53,602 nt of DNA from Desulfuromonas sp. (GTDB taxonomy: Bacteria > Desulfobacterota > Desulfuromonadia > Desulfuromonadales > UBA2294): contig PKUH01000101.1 in the NCBI GenBank assembly GCA_002869615.1, positions 1 to 53,602 of the forward strand. Reading direction: 5' to 3'. The notes beneath the pieces are model-generated. The model saw only the letters and a program-made list of their open reading frames with translations. It was not told the origin of the DNA and did not search any database. Both the position numbers and the translations under genes were made by a program. Positions within the stretch are counted from its first letter, which is position 1; the number at the start of each line of letters is the position of its first letter. This document shows, piece after piece, positions 7,649 through 16,113 of the stretch.

Positions 7649-8407
7649 TCAAGGTAGATAGGTTAATGGATTAACCGGTTTTTTACCGTAGCGGATCTCA
7701 AAATATACGCGGTAAGGACCCCCGGACGGCGGTTTGCCGGAAAGCGCAAGTTTTTCGCCTTTGCTGACAAATGCACCGGCCTCAACAAGGTTTTTCTGAT
7801 TGTAGCCGTAAACCGTAAAAAAAGAGCCGTCATGTCTTATAATGACCAGGTTGCCGTACCCGGAAATGCCTGAACCGCTGTAAATAACCTTGCCGGCAGC
7901 TGCAGAAGCGACCGGGGTGCCTTCATTTGCCGCGATCTCGAGCCCTTTACTGGAGCCGCTGCCAAATTTCTTGACAATCTTCCCTTTGACGGGCCAGATA
8001 AATCTGTCCTTGGATGCTGTCGGCGGCTTGCTGTAGCTCTTTTTCGGCGGCGGCGTCTTCTTTGGCTGCACCGTCCTGGTCGGCTGGACCGGTTTCGGCT
8101 TTTTCACCACCGGTTTCGGCTTGCTTGCCACCTTCGGCGGCTGATTTGGCTTGACCGTGATCGGAACTTTTTTTACATACTTGGCCCCGGGAATATAAAT
8201 CCGCTCACCGACCTGCAACTCTGTCGGATCGGGAATACCATTAATTCTGGCGAGATAAAGTTTGTCAACATCGTAGATGCGACTGATGGTATAGAGAGTC
8301 TGCCCTTTTTTGACGGTATGATAAACACCCGCCTGGCGCTTAGCGGCGCAAGCGGTTAAGGCAAAGACGAGAATAGCGATTATAATCAGGCGGCAGTAGT
8401 TCATCAT
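7649..8407 (-). CDS. nlpD: NlpD-like LysM/M23-domain lipoprotein, probably an amidase activator
   Basis: This 252-residue lipoprotein has a lipobox ending LTAC (residues 17-20), a LysM cell-wall-binding domain at about 28-75 ([19 protein letters not shown]), a lysine/proline-rich linker and a C-terminal M23/LytM domain at about 150-252. The zinc-ligand positions of active M23 peptidases look lost: GLEIAANEG lacks the leading histidine, and VYFEIRYG replaces the usual H-F-E-I-R. This matches NlpD and EnvC, which activate N-acetylmuramoyl-L-alanine amidases instead of cutting peptidoglycan. It lies just upstream of rpoS. In E. coli the main rpoS promoter is inside nlpD, and the same could hold here. 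Confidence 0.85.
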   Translation of the reverse strand: MMNYCRLIIIAILVFALTACAAKRQAGVYHTVKKGQTLYTISRIYDVDKLYLARINGIPDPTELQVGERIYIPGAKYVKKVPITVKPNQPPKVASKPKPVVKKPKPVQPTRTVQPKKTPPPKKSYSKPPTASKDRFIWPVKGKIVKKFGSGSSKGLEIAANEGTPVASAAAGKVIYSGSGISGYGNLVIIRHDGSFFTVYGYNQKNLVEAGAFVSKGEKLALSGKPPSGGPYRVYFEIRYGKKPVNPLTYLP

Positions 8408-8479
8408 ATTGGTCCAGGTAATTCGGATGATCGTACTCTATCTAAAACAAGGCGTACTCGTCAATCGTTGCTTGTTAAA

Positions 8480-9073
8480 TTATCGGACCATTCCCAGGGC
8501 GATAAACCCGCCAACCAGCAACAGCATGAACAGCAGCGCCAGCAGATTGAAGTAGCGGTCAATAAAGACCCGGACGGAAGGTCCGAAATATTTCAGTAAT
8601 CCTGCGACCAGGTAGAAACGGGCGCTCCGACTGATGAGCGATGCAATCGCAAATATCAGGAAATTGACGCCGAATACACCGGCCCCGATCGTGATCACCT
8701 TGTAGGGGATCGGAGTGAAGCCGGCGGCAAATACAACCAGAAAGTCATACTGATCAAAATAACTCTGGACCGTAGCGAAGACTTCAGGTGTGAACCCGGG
8801 AATATAATCAAAAAACAGTTGGGCCAGGGCCTGCCAGACGAGAAATCCGATCAGGTAGCCGGCGACCCCGCCAAGCACTGAACCGGCCGAGCAGAGAAAT
8901 GCATACCACAGGGCTCGCGCCGGAATCGAGAGCGACAGGGCAATCAATAAAACATCAGGAGGAACCGGGAAGAAAGAGGCTTCGGCAAAAGCGAGGATAA
9001 ACAGTGCCGGAGCTCCGTATGGGGTTTCAGCCCATTTCAGAACCCAATCGTAAAGGCCACGCAAAAATTTCAA
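8480..9073 (-). CDS. DedA/YqaA-family membrane protein
   Basis: This 197-residue polytopic protein has the VTT/SNARE-associated fold: [15 protein letters not shown] near the N-terminus, GGVAGYLIG, and the conserved [16 protein letters not shown] motif, with about five membrane helices. DedA relatives act in membrane homeostasis, and some flip undecaprenyl phosphate. I place the start at TTG 9073-9071. It follows GGGGAGGAG at proper spacing and overlaps the pcm stop as TTGA. Earlier in-frame starts would extend about 18 residues into pcm. Its position between pcm and nlpD suggests one operon with surE-pcm-nlpD-rpoS. Confidence 0.85.
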   Translation of the reverse strand: MKFLRGLYDWVLKWAETPYGAPALFILAFAEASFFPVPPDVLLIALSLSIPARALWYAFLCSAGSVLGGVAGYLIGFLVWQALAQLFFDYIPGFTPEVFATVQSYFDQYDFLVVFAAGFTPIPYKVITIGAGVFGVNFLIFAIASLISRSARFYLVAGLLKYFGPSVRVFIDRYFNLLALLFMLLLVGGFIALGMVR

Positions 9074-9732
9074 GAGGACTCCTCCCCGGACCAGCCATGC
9101 TTGCCGATCAACGGGACAAAGCGGCAATCGAGAAGAGACTCTTCTTCAAAGTGTTTTTCATCAATCCGGGTAATGCGCTTCAACACCTGCGCCCCCTGGC
9201 TGCCGACCGGAATAATAAGCCGTCCGCCATGTTCCAGTTGCGTTTTCAGATGCTCAGGGACTTCAGGAGAGCCGGCCGTCGTGATGATGCCGTCAAAAGG
9301 CGCCTGCTCCTGCCAGCCGCAGGTGCCGTCTGTGACCCGGATATGTACGTTGTAGGCACCGGCCAGATCAAGAGCTTTTCTGGCGGTACGGGCGAGCTCG
9401 GAAATTCGTTCGACCGTATAAACCTGATGGGCGATGGTTGCGAGGATTGCGGCCTGGTAGCCGGACCCGGTTCCGATCTCAAGAATCCGCTCCCCGCCCT
9501 TAAGTTTGAGCGCTTCGGTCATGAAAGCGACCATAAAAGGCTGGGAAATCGTCTGTTTATGACCAATCGGCAAAGGGAAATCATTGTAGGCCTGATCGAC
9601 CAGGCCAGGATTGACGAATAAATGGCGCGGAACCGACAGCATCGCCATGATAACCAGAGCGTCAGAGATACCGCGTCCGGTTATCTGCTGCTCGACCATA
9701 CGGCGCCGGGCAATGGCGTAATCATTGTTCAT
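9070..9732 (-). CDS. pcm: protein-L-isoaspartate O-methyltransferase
   Basis: This 220-residue SAM-dependent enzyme methylates isoaspartyl residues in damaged proteins so that they can return to aspartate. Landmarks are [11 protein letters not shown] at the N-terminus, the active-site loop [12 protein letters not shown], the SAM motif [16 protein letters not shown] (about residues 84-99) and [12 protein letters not shown] 9732-9730 overlaps the surE stop (TGATG), so translation is probably coupled. The surE-pcm-nlpD-rpoS order is the classic stationary-phase survival cluster, with a DedA gene inserted. Confidence 0.95.
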   Translation of the reverse strand: MNNDYAIARRRMVEQQITGRGISDALVIMAMLSVPRHLFVNPGLVDQAYNDFPLPIGHKQTISQPFMVAFMTEALKLKGGERILEIGTGSGYQAAILATIAHQVYTVERISELARTARKALDLAGAYNVHIRVTDGTCGWQEQAPFDGIITTAGSPEVPEHLKTQLEHGGRLIIPVGSQGAQVLKRITRIDEKHFEEESLLDCRFVPLIGKHGWSGEESS

Positions 9733-10511
9733 CAAGGTTTCTCATCTGCTGTAAAACAGCGATCAAGGTCCCATGTTGATATTTCATCAAAGGAACGATA
9801 ATTGGTCAGATCCATGTGGAGTGGCGTCACTGAGATATAGTGATGGTTAATTGCGTTAAAATCGGTCCCTTCAACATCGTGGAAACCGAGCTCCGAGCCG
9901 CCCAACCAGTAATATTTCTTGCCCCGCGGATCGGTTTTGATCTCAATCTCACCGGCATAGCGGCGTTTGCCCTGGCGCGTCAATTTAACCCCGGAGACCT
10001 CACCGGACGGCACATTGATATTCAAAAAAGTATCAGCCGGCAACTCATGGCTGATGATTTGTCCGGCAATACTGGCCGCGAAACGGGCCGCCAATGCGAA
10101 GTCATCAGGGGTGAAGCTTAATGATTCAAGTGAGACTGCAAAGGCCGGCACACCCATAAGGGTTGCCTCCATCGCCGCCGCGACAGTACCCGAATAGGTA
10201 ATATCATCACCGAGGTTGCCGCCACGGTTGATCCCTGAAACAACGATATCGGGAGTCCGTTCAAGTAAACCATGAATGCCGAGATTAACACAATCTGTCG
10301 GCGTCCCGGAAATAGCATAAAATCCTTCAGCGATTTCCTCGGCGCGTAATGGTGCGTGCAGGGTCAGCGAATGTCCGATGGCGCTCCGTTCCCGGTCCGG
10401 GGCAACCACAACGACCTGTCCGACAGCCTTGAGAGCGTCGGCCAGCACCGTCAGGCCGGGCGAAAGAACCCCGTCATCATTGGTCACCAGAATCAATACG
10501 TCAGAGTTCAT
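9732..10511 (-). CDS. surE: 5'/3'-nucleotidase SurE
   Basis: This 259-residue metal-dependent phosphatase acts on nucleoside monophosphates. It shows the defining NDDG motif ([13 protein letters not shown], residues 7-19), [22 protein letters not shown] and [22 protein letters not shown]. It starts 3 bases after the stop of the MerR-type regulator, so the two are cotranscribed. It sits at the head of the surE-pcm-dedA-nlpD-rpoS group. Confidence 0.95.
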   Translation of the reverse strand: MNSDVLILVTNDDGVLSPGLTVLADALKAVGQVVVVAPDRERSAIGHSLTLHAPLRAEEIAEGFYAISGTPTDCVNLGIHGLLERTPDIVVSGINRGGNLGDDITYSGTVAAAMEATLMGVPAFAVSLESLSFTPDDFALAARFAASIAGQIISHELPADTFLNINVPSGEVSGVKLTRQGKRRYAGEIEIKTDPRGKKYYWLGGSELGFHDVEGTDFNAINHHYISVTPLHMDLTNYRSFDEISTWDLDRCFTADEKP

Positions 10512-10514
10512 CGG

Positions 10515-10928
10515 CTATTTCGGAGGAGTTTTCTTCAGGGAGTCACGGAGCCTGATCACATCTTCACGGATTTCATCAAGTAGTTTACTGTCTACTCCTG
10601 AGACGAGCGGCAGAGCCATCTGGTCAGATGAAACCTCCTCTGCCTGCTCCGGGGAAACCTGCTCAGGCACGCCACCGGTACGGGATAGCTCCCGTAATTT
10701 TTTTCGGGCACCGGCAATCGTATAGCCCTGATGATGCAACAGGTCTTTGATTTTCAGGACAAACTCAATGTCCTTACGTTTGTATAAGCGTTGATTGGTT
10801 TTGCTTTTGACCGGACGAAAAGAGCCGAACTCTGATTCCCAGTAGCGGAGCACGTGTGGCTTCACACCGGCAAGTTCGGCAACTTCACCTATCTTAAAAT
10901 AGAGCTTGTCTGGGATTTCCTGGTCCAT
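10515..10928 (-). CDS. MerR-family transcriptional regulator
   Basis: This 137-residue protein has an N-terminal winged helix-turn-helix (about residues 9-80): [22 protein letters not shown], then [20 protein letters not shown] and the G-Y-T-I-x-G-A-R-x-x-L ending. The C-terminal part is acidic and probably a short coiled coil, with no cysteine or drug-binding effector domain. Members of this kind commonly follow ihfA in deltaproteobacteria, and their regulated genes are unknown to me. It is read with ihfA upstream and surE downstream. Confidence 0.88.
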   Translation of the reverse strand: MDQEIPDKLYFKIGEVAELAGVKPHVLRYWESEFGSFRPVKSKTNQRLYKRKDIEFVLKIKDLLHHQGYTIAGARKKLRELSRTGGVPEQVSPEQAEEVSSDQMALPLVSGVDSKLLDEIREDVIRLRDSLKKTPPK

Positions 10929-10950
10929 CGCGCCTACGGCTTATCGATGG

Positions 10951-11232
10951 TTAAGAACCATTGTTTATTGCGTTCTTGAGAACCTGGCTCGGTTTGAAGG
11001 TCAGAATCTTACGCGCCGTGATTTCAATTTCGTCTCCGGTTTGCGGATTGCGGCCTCGCCGGGTCGACTTTTCCTTGACGACAAAATTACCGAATCCGGC
11101 AATTTTGATCTTCTCGCCATCTTCCAGAGTTGTCTTGATGAGATCAAATACGGTCTCAACAATCTCTGCAGATTCCTTCTTGGAAAAACCGGTTTTTAGA
11201 TAAACACTTTCAATCAGATCGGCTTTGGTCAT
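10951..11232 (-). CDS. ihfA: integration host factor alpha subunit
   Basis: This 93-residue DNA-bending protein of the HU/IHF family contains the family signature region IKIAGFGNFVVKEKSTRRGRNPQTGDEI, which I cite by position (about residues 43-70), and the tail TFKPSQVLKNAIN. ATG 11232-11230 is preceded by AGGAGG. The frame is open a further 24 codons upstream, but that extension has no family resemblance. Its position directly after pheT is the conserved place for ihfA in proteobacteria, which favours the alpha subunit over HU. Confidence 0.92.
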   Translation of the reverse strand: MTKADLIESVYLKTGFSKKESAEIVETVFDLIKTTLEDGEKIKIAGFGNFVVKEKSTRRGRNPQTGDEIEITARKILTFKPSQVLKNAINNGS

Positions 11233-11326
11233 AGCCCACCTCCTGAAGACGCACAGACCATTGAATTTACACGGTTTTATACCACAGGAATCAACAACCT
11301 TCAACCGTTTTTTTCTTTATATGACA

Positions 11327-13732
11327 TTATCTTAGCTGGGCACCGAGCTGTTTTTCGATTGTCTTGACAATACGGTTGTGTGCCTTGTTGATTTCTTCAT
11401 CGGTCAGGGTTCTTTCACTTGAGCGGTATCGGACCCGGATTGCGATGCTTTTCTTGTCTTCAGGTACGCCCTTGCCACGATAGACATCGAACAGATTAAC
11501 ACTCTCGACCAGCTTGCCGCGGGCGCTGTTGATTGTCGTCAGGATTTTCTCGGCGCTGATCTCGTCGTCGAACAGAAAGGCACTGTCGCGAAAGACATCC
11601 GGAAAGCGTGAGATCTGGCTGAAGCTGATCCGGCCGGTCGAGGCCTTGATCAGCTCCTCAACATCGAGTTCAAAAGCGTAAACCGCGTCCTTGAGGTCAT
11701 AGTTGTCAAGGACGTTCGGATGGATCTCTCCCAACACCCCGAGGCGTATCTCTGCGGAATAAACAGAACAGGATTTTCCCGGATGGAGATAAGGTTCGCT
11801 CTGGTCGACCCGCCAGCTGATATCTTCGATCCGGGCAGCTGCGAGCAGGGATTCGACAATGCCTTTCAGATCATAGAAATCGAACGCGTCACCGACCTGG
11901 CTCCAGCCGAATGGCTCGCGGCGACCGCTCATGACTCCGGAAATAAAGGTCGGTTCATAGGGCAGTTCTTCATTCTCAACCGGGCGGAATACCGGCCTGA
12001 TTTCGAACAGTGAGAGGTCGAGTGAACGATATGAGTGGTTGCGTACGACATTCTCAAGCAGACTCGGTAGCAGGCTGGTCCGCATCACCGATTGCTCTTC
12101 GGTGAGGGGATTCATGACCGCAACATTTTCACGTCGGGCATCATCCGCCGAAAGATTAATCTGATCATAAGCTGTTGGCGATATAAAGGAATAGTTGATG
12201 ACTTCGGAAAAGCCGTCGGCAACCATGACTTCGCGCAGGCGGCGAACAACGGCCTGATGTTCCGAAGCGGGATGATCGACCGATTCGCCGGACGGCATCG
12301 TCACCGGGATATTGTCATAGCCATTCAGCCGGGCAATCTCTTCAATCAGGTCGACTTCCCGCTCAAGGTCCGGGCGGAATGTCGGAATCACGACACTCAG
12401 GCTATCGGCGGAAGCATCTTTGACAATATCAAGACCAATCGAACCGAGCATTGATGCAATCTGGTCCAGGTTCAGGTTGAGGCCGAGCAAACGATTTGTT
12501 TTCTCCAGAGTAATCGAGACCTGTTTTTCACTGATTTCCTTCGGATAGGCGTCGATTGCCCCTTTGGCAACCTTTCCACCGGCGAGTTCGGCGATCAGGC
12601 TTGCGGCCCGGTCAAGAGCAATCGGAACCATGTTGACATCGGCCCCACGCTCAAAACGGTGTGAAGATTCGGAGTGTATGCCGAGCCGTTTGCTTGTCCG
12701 GCGAATTGAAACAGGTTCGAAATAAGCACTTTCGAGAAGAACATCCGTGGTGTTCGGCTGGATTTCAGAGTTCTGGCCGCCCATGATGCCGGCCAGCGCC
12801 ACCGGGCTTTCGGCGTCGCAGATAGCGAGGTCGGATCCAATCAACTGATGTTCCTGGTCGTCCAGGGTTGTGAATTTCGTCTCGCCGGGGCAGCGTACGA
12901 TGATTTTTTGACCGCGCAGCAGACTGAAGTCAAAGGCATGCAGGGGATGGCCCAGTTCCATCATCACGTAGTTGGTAATGTCAACGACGTTATTGATGGC
13001 CCGGACACCGACCGATTCGAGGCGACGGACGAGCCAGTCCGGAGAGGGGCCGATCTCGACACCCTTGATCAGTCGAGCCATGTAACGCGGCCCTTTGTCG
13101 GCGTCGACAATATCAACCGAGGTCTCCTGCTCGATCGGACCACCCTCTTCCTTGACCACCGGTTGTGGAATCTGCAGCGGCTGGCCGACCATGGCGGCAA
13201 CCTCACGGGCAACGCCGACAACGCTGAGGCAGTCGGCGCGATTCGGAGTCAAGCCTATTTCGTAACGGACATCAGCCAGCCCGGTTGCTTCAAAGAACGG
13301 CTGGCCGACGTTCAGATCATTCGGCAGAATCATGATGCCGGACGCTTCCTCGGACAGGCCGAGTTCCTTCTCCGAGCAGAGCATTCCTTCGGAAACCTGA
13401 CCACGTATTTTCGATTTCTTGATTTTGAAATCACCCGGCAGAACCGTGCCGACCCTGGCCAGGGCGACATAGTCACCGGTCTTGTGGTTGGTTGCACCGC
13501 AGACGATCTGCAGCTCTTCAGCACCGGCATTCACCCGGCAGACCGTCAGGCGGTCGGCGTCAGGGTGCCGCTCGACACTCAACAGGTGCGCGACAACGAC
13601 GGATTCAAGTCCGGCACCGGTCTTTTCCATGGCGTCGACTTCGAGGCCGGCCATGGTCAGACGGTGTGACAATTCTTCGGGTGAGAGGTCGAAATCTACG
13701 AATTCCTTTAACCAGTTATAGGTAACAACCAT
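11327..13732 (-). CDS. pheT: phenylalanine--tRNA ligase beta subunit
   Basis: This 801-residue protein has the full bacterial PheT layout: an N-terminal tRNA-binding (EMAP-like) domain from about 40 to 150, the B3/B4 editing domain in the middle with FDFSLLRG and the ESAYFEP-type segment, the B5 domain, and a C-terminal ferredoxin-fold anticodon-binding domain (FSQISRFPDVFRDSAFLFDD region to the end). It forms the alpha2-beta2 enzyme with PheS and removes mischarged tyrosine. Length and start are normal. It lies between pheS and ihfA. Confidence 0.96.
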   Translation of the reverse strand: MVVTYNWLKEFVDFDLSPEELSHRLTMAGLEVDAMEKTGAGLESVVVAHLLSVERHPDADRLTVCRVNAGAEELQIVCGATNHKTGDYVALARVGTVLPGDFKIKKSKIRGQVSEGMLCSEKELGLSEEASGIMILPNDLNVGQPFFEATGLADVRYEIGLTPNRADCLSVVGVAREVAAMVGQPLQIPQPVVKEEGGPIEQETSVDIVDADKGPRYMARLIKGVEIGPSPDWLVRRLESVGVRAINNVVDITNYVMMELGHPLHAFDFSLLRGQKIIVRCPGETKFTTLDDQEHQLIGSDLAICDAESPVALAGIMGGQNSEIQPNTTDVLLESAYFEPVSIRRTSKRLGIHSESSHRFERGADVNMVPIALDRAASLIAELAGGKVAKGAIDAYPKEISEKQVSITLEKTNRLLGLNLNLDQIASMLGSIGLDIVKDASADSLSVVIPTFRPDLEREVDLIEEIARLNGYDNIPVTMPSGESVDHPASEHQAVVRRLREVMVADGFSEVINYSFISPTAYDQINLSADDARRENVAVMNPLTEEQSVMRTSLLPSLLENVVRNHSYRSLDLSLFEIRPVFRPVENEELPYEPTFISGVMSGRREPFGWSQVGDAFDFYDLKGIVESLLAAARIEDISWRVDQSEPYLHPGKSCSVYSAEIRLGVLGEIHPNVLDNYDLKDAVYAFELDVEELIKASTGRISFSQISRFPDVFRDSAFLFDDEISAEKILTTINSARGKLVESVNLFDVYRGKGVPEDKKSIAIRVRYRSSERTLTDEEINKAHNRIVKTIEKQLGAQLR

Positions 13733-13774
13733 CTTGAAGCCTTTTATAGATAAGTTAAGACAAGTTATTGAATA

Positions 13775-14794
13775 TCAGGCGAATTGATCGAGAAAGCGTA
13801 CATCATTTTCAAAGAAAAGCCGCAGATCGTTGACACCATATTTGAGCATCGCAATCCGCTCAATACCCATGCCGAATGCAAATCCGCTGTATTTCTCAGG
13901 GTCGTAATCTACCGACTTGAATACCTCGGGGTCGATCATGCCGCTGCCGAGAATCTCCAGCCAGCCGGTCTGGCTGCACACCCGACAACCGCCGCCACCG
14001 CAGATGACGCACTGCATATCGACTTCGGCGCTCGGTTCGGTAAACGGGAAAAACGAGGGGCGGAAGCGGACGCCGATACCTTCACCGAAATAGCGATTGA
14101 CGAAGGTCGTCAGGACTCCCTTGAGGTCGCCGAAGGTCACATCACGGTCCACCAGGAAGCCTTCGATCTGGTGAAACATCGGGCTGTGGGTCAGGTCGGA
14201 GTCGCGCCGATAGACCGTGCCGGGGGCAATCACCCGCACCGGGGGTTCATATTTGAGCATTGTCCGGATTTGTACCGGAGAGGTATGGGTCCGCAGAACA
14301 ACGTCATCGTCGATATAGAAGGTATCCTGCATGTCACGAGCCGGATGGTCTTTCGGGATATTGAGAGCCTCGAAGTTGTAAAAATCTTTTTCAATCTCCG
14401 GCCCTTCCTCGATACCGAAACCAAGAGAAGCAAAAATTGCCGAAATCTCTTCAGTCGCCAGGGTGATCGGATGCTTGCTGCCGACCCGCTGGCGGCGGCC
14501 CGGCAGTGTGACATCAATCGACTCACTGCTGAGACGGCTCGCAACCGCTTCTGTTTTCAGGAGTTCCTGGCGATTAAGGACCAGGGATTCGATTTCTTCC
14601 TTGATCTTGTTGGCTAAAGCACCGATGACGGGACGCTCTTCCGCAGAGAGTTGCCCCATACCCTTCATGATAGCCGTCAACTCCCCTTTTTTGCCGAGCA
14701 GTTGAACCTTGACCTCCTGCAGGGCTGCTTCGTCTTCAGCGGATGCAATCGCATCGCGTCCCTTGCTCAGAAGTTCATCCAGACGTTGTTTCAT
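13775..14794 (-). CDS. pheS: phenylalanine--tRNA ligase alpha subunit
   Basis: This 339-residue catalytic subunit has the N-terminal coiled-coil tRNA-binding region (residues 1-85) followed by the class II synthetase core. Core segments include [18 protein letters not shown]-type text near [29 protein letters not shown] (motif 2 area), a CxxC-like [14 protein letters not shown] insert and the motif 3 [15 protein letters not shown] use ATG 14794-14792, which follows AAGGTGAAAG and yields the usual length. The frame is open 21 codons further upstream, but that extension is not family sequence. Confidence 0.95.
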   Translation of the reverse strand: MKQRLDELLSKGRDAIASAEDEAALQEVKVQLLGKKGELTAIMKGMGQLSAEERPVIGALANKIKEEIESLVLNRQELLKTEAVASRLSSESIDVTLPGRRQRVGSKHPITLATEEISAIFASLGFGIEEGPEIEKDFYNFEALNIPKDHPARDMQDTFYIDDDVVLRTHTSPVQIRTMLKYEPPVRVIAPGTVYRRDSDLTHSPMFHQIEGFLVDRDVTFGDLKGVLTTFVNRYFGEGIGVRFRPSFFPFTEPSAEVDMQCVICGGGGCRVCSQTGWLEILGSGMIDPEVFKSVDYDPEKYSGFAFGMGIERIAMLKYGVNDLRLFFENDVRFLDQFA

Positions 14795-14861
14795 TCTTTC
14801 ACCTTGAATCGGAAATAAAAAACGACGATGGAATTGATCCATCGCGACCTTGAACAAAAAA

Positions 14862-14890
14862 AAAGATGAGGCTGTTACAGCCTCATCTTT
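14862..14890 (-). terminator. Rho-independent terminator between rplT and pheS
   Basis: Perfect 13-bp arms AAAGATGAGGCTG (14862-14874) and CAGCCTCATCTTT (14878-14890) close a 3-base loop, and a run of seven T follows on the minus strand. It would end or attenuate the infC-rpmI-rplT transcript before pheS. No leader peptide precedes it. Confidence 0.85.
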
Positions 14891-14902
14891 TTCTCAGCGT
14901 TT

Positions 14903-15259
14903 CTACTGAAGCTGCGCCTTGGCCTTATCTACGACGGCGCTAAAGGCAGCTGGCTCGGAAACGGCCAATTGTGCCAGGATCTTGCGATCCAGGCCGATTT
15001 CGGCTTTTTTCAGCCCATGTACCAGACGGCTGTAAGACAAGCCGTTCTCCCGAGACGCAGCATTGATACGAACAATCCAGAGGGCACGGAAATCACGCTT
15101 GCGAATCTTGCGATCGCGATACGAATATTTCATGGCCCGATCGACCGCTTCGGTAGCACTCCGAAACAGTTTGCCGCGCGCGCCACGATACCCTTTGGCT
15201 AGTTTGAGAACCTTGTTTCTGCGTCGTCTCGCTTTGAAACCTCTTTTTACTCTTGGCAT
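14903..15259 (-). CDS. rplT: 50S ribosomal protein L20
   Basis: This 118-residue, strongly basic protein shows normal family text throughout, for example [20 protein letters not shown] at the start and the [18 protein letters not shown] segment in the middle. It binds 23S rRNA early in 50S assembly and in many bacteria represses its own operon by binding mRNA. The order infC-rpmI-rplT is universal among bacteria with this operon. The 107-base gap to rpmI is unusually long and can fold (see 15289-15350). Confidence 0.97.
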   Translation of the reverse strand: MPRVKRGFKARRRRNKVLKLAKGYRGARGKLFRSATEAVDRAMKYSYRDRKIRKRDFRALWIVRINAASRENGLSYSRLVHGLKKAEIGLDRKILAQLAVSEPAAFSAVVDKAKAQLQ

Positions 15260-15288
15260 AACATACTCCTTGTTACCATGTTAAAAGC

Positions 15289-15350
15289 GATGGACTTCCT
15301 CGACCGGATTTACAGGGGGAGACAAAGCCCCGCAATTCTCGGTGTCCATC
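15289..15350 (-). promoter_or_regulatory. foldable spacer RNA between rpmI and rplT
   Basis: On the minus-strand transcript three nested stems form: GATGGAC (15350-15344) with GTCCATC (15295-15289), ACCG (15343-15340) with CGGT (15306-15303) stacked directly on it, and GGGG (15331-15328) with CCCC (15318-15315). L20 is known to autoregulate through operon RNA in other bacteria, so this may be a local L20 operator, but no L20 consensus was tested. Confidence 0.4.
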
Positions 15351-15366
15351 CAGAATGCCTTTTCCG

Positions 15367-15564
15367 CTACTTGTAGGGAATCAGACAGGCGATATTCTTT
15401 GCATCCGCGGAATCAACCAGAGTTGCCTGGCGCAGATCGCGCTTACGCTTGGTTGTTTTGCTGGTCAGGATATGGCTGGTAAACGCCTTGTTGCGACGAA
15501 TCTTGCCTGTGCCTGTTTTACGAAAACGTTTGGCCGCACCGCGGCATGTCTTGATCTTGGGCAT
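15367..15564 (-). CDS. rpmI: 50S ribosomal protein L35
   Basis: This 65-residue basic ribosomal protein has the family pattern MPKIKT-x-x-x-A-A-K-R-F, [20 protein letters not shown] and TKRKRDLR. Its length and location between infC and rplT are as expected. The stop is followed by a 107-base structured spacer before rplT. Confidence 0.96.
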   Translation of the reverse strand: MPKIKTCRGAAKRFRKTGTGKIRRNKAFTSHILTSKTTKRKRDLRQATLVDSADAKNIACLIPYK

Positions 15565-15581
15565 AACCCTCTCCTTGTTTC

Positions 15582-16103
15582 TTATTTATTCTTGATCGGG
15601 GCAATGACCATTGTCATGAACCGCCCCGCCATTCTCGGCATCATTTCGACCTGTCCAAGGTCTTTCACTTCTTCAACTAAACGTTCCAGCTGCCGGCGGC
15701 CATAATCGGGATGAGTCACTTCACGACCGCGGAACATAATCGTGACCTTGACCTTGTTGCCGGCCTCAAGGAAGCGTCTGGCGTTCTTCAGCTTGAAATT
15801 GAAATCATGCTCTTCAGTCTTGGGACGAAGCTTGACCTCCTTGATCTCCACCTTGGCCGTCTTCTTTTTCGCCTCAGCTGCCTTCTTCTGCGCCTGGTAC
15901 TTGTACTTGCCGTAATCCATGATCCGGCAAACCGGCGGTGATGCATTCGGTGAAACCTCTACGAGGTCCAGGCCGCGATCATCGGCTGCTTCAAGAGCGG
16001 CGTCGAGACTGATTACTCCGAGCTGTTCTCCTTCATCATCAATCACCCGAACCTCGCGGGCCCGGATATCACGATTGATCCTGGTCGACTCTTCCCTGGC
16101 TAT
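15582..16103 (-). CDS. infC: translation initiation factor IF-3, ATA start codon
   Basis: This 173-residue IF-3 binds the 30S subunit and enforces correct start codon choice. N- and C-domains and the lysine-rich linker ([22 protein letters not shown] area) are intact. No ATG or GTG begins the gene. The conserved start ARE[14 protein letters not shown] is reached only from ATA at 16103-16101, which follows AGGAGG (16115-16110) with 6 bases between. Non-canonical ATT/ATA/ATC/CTG starts are the known basis of IF-3 autoregulation, so this is likely genuine. The ribosome binding site overlaps the thrS stop codon (16116-16114). Confidence 0.93.
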   Translation of the reverse strand: MAREESTRINRDIRAREVRVIDDEGEQLGVISLDAALEAADDRGLDLVEVSPNASPPVCRIMDYGKYKYQAQKKAAEAKKKTAKVEIKEVKLRPKTEEHDFNFKLKNARRFLEAGNKVKVTIMFRGREVTHPDYGRRQLERLVEEVKDLGQVEMMPRMAGRFMTMVIAPIKNK

Positions 16104-16113
16104 GGTACACCTC

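Noticed and set aside
14795-14857. Phenylalanine-containing short peptide frame ahead of pheS, suggesting attenuation
   Set aside because: It is in frame with pheS and lies after, not before, the terminator at 14862-14890 in the direction of transcription, so it cannot control that terminator as a leader peptide would.
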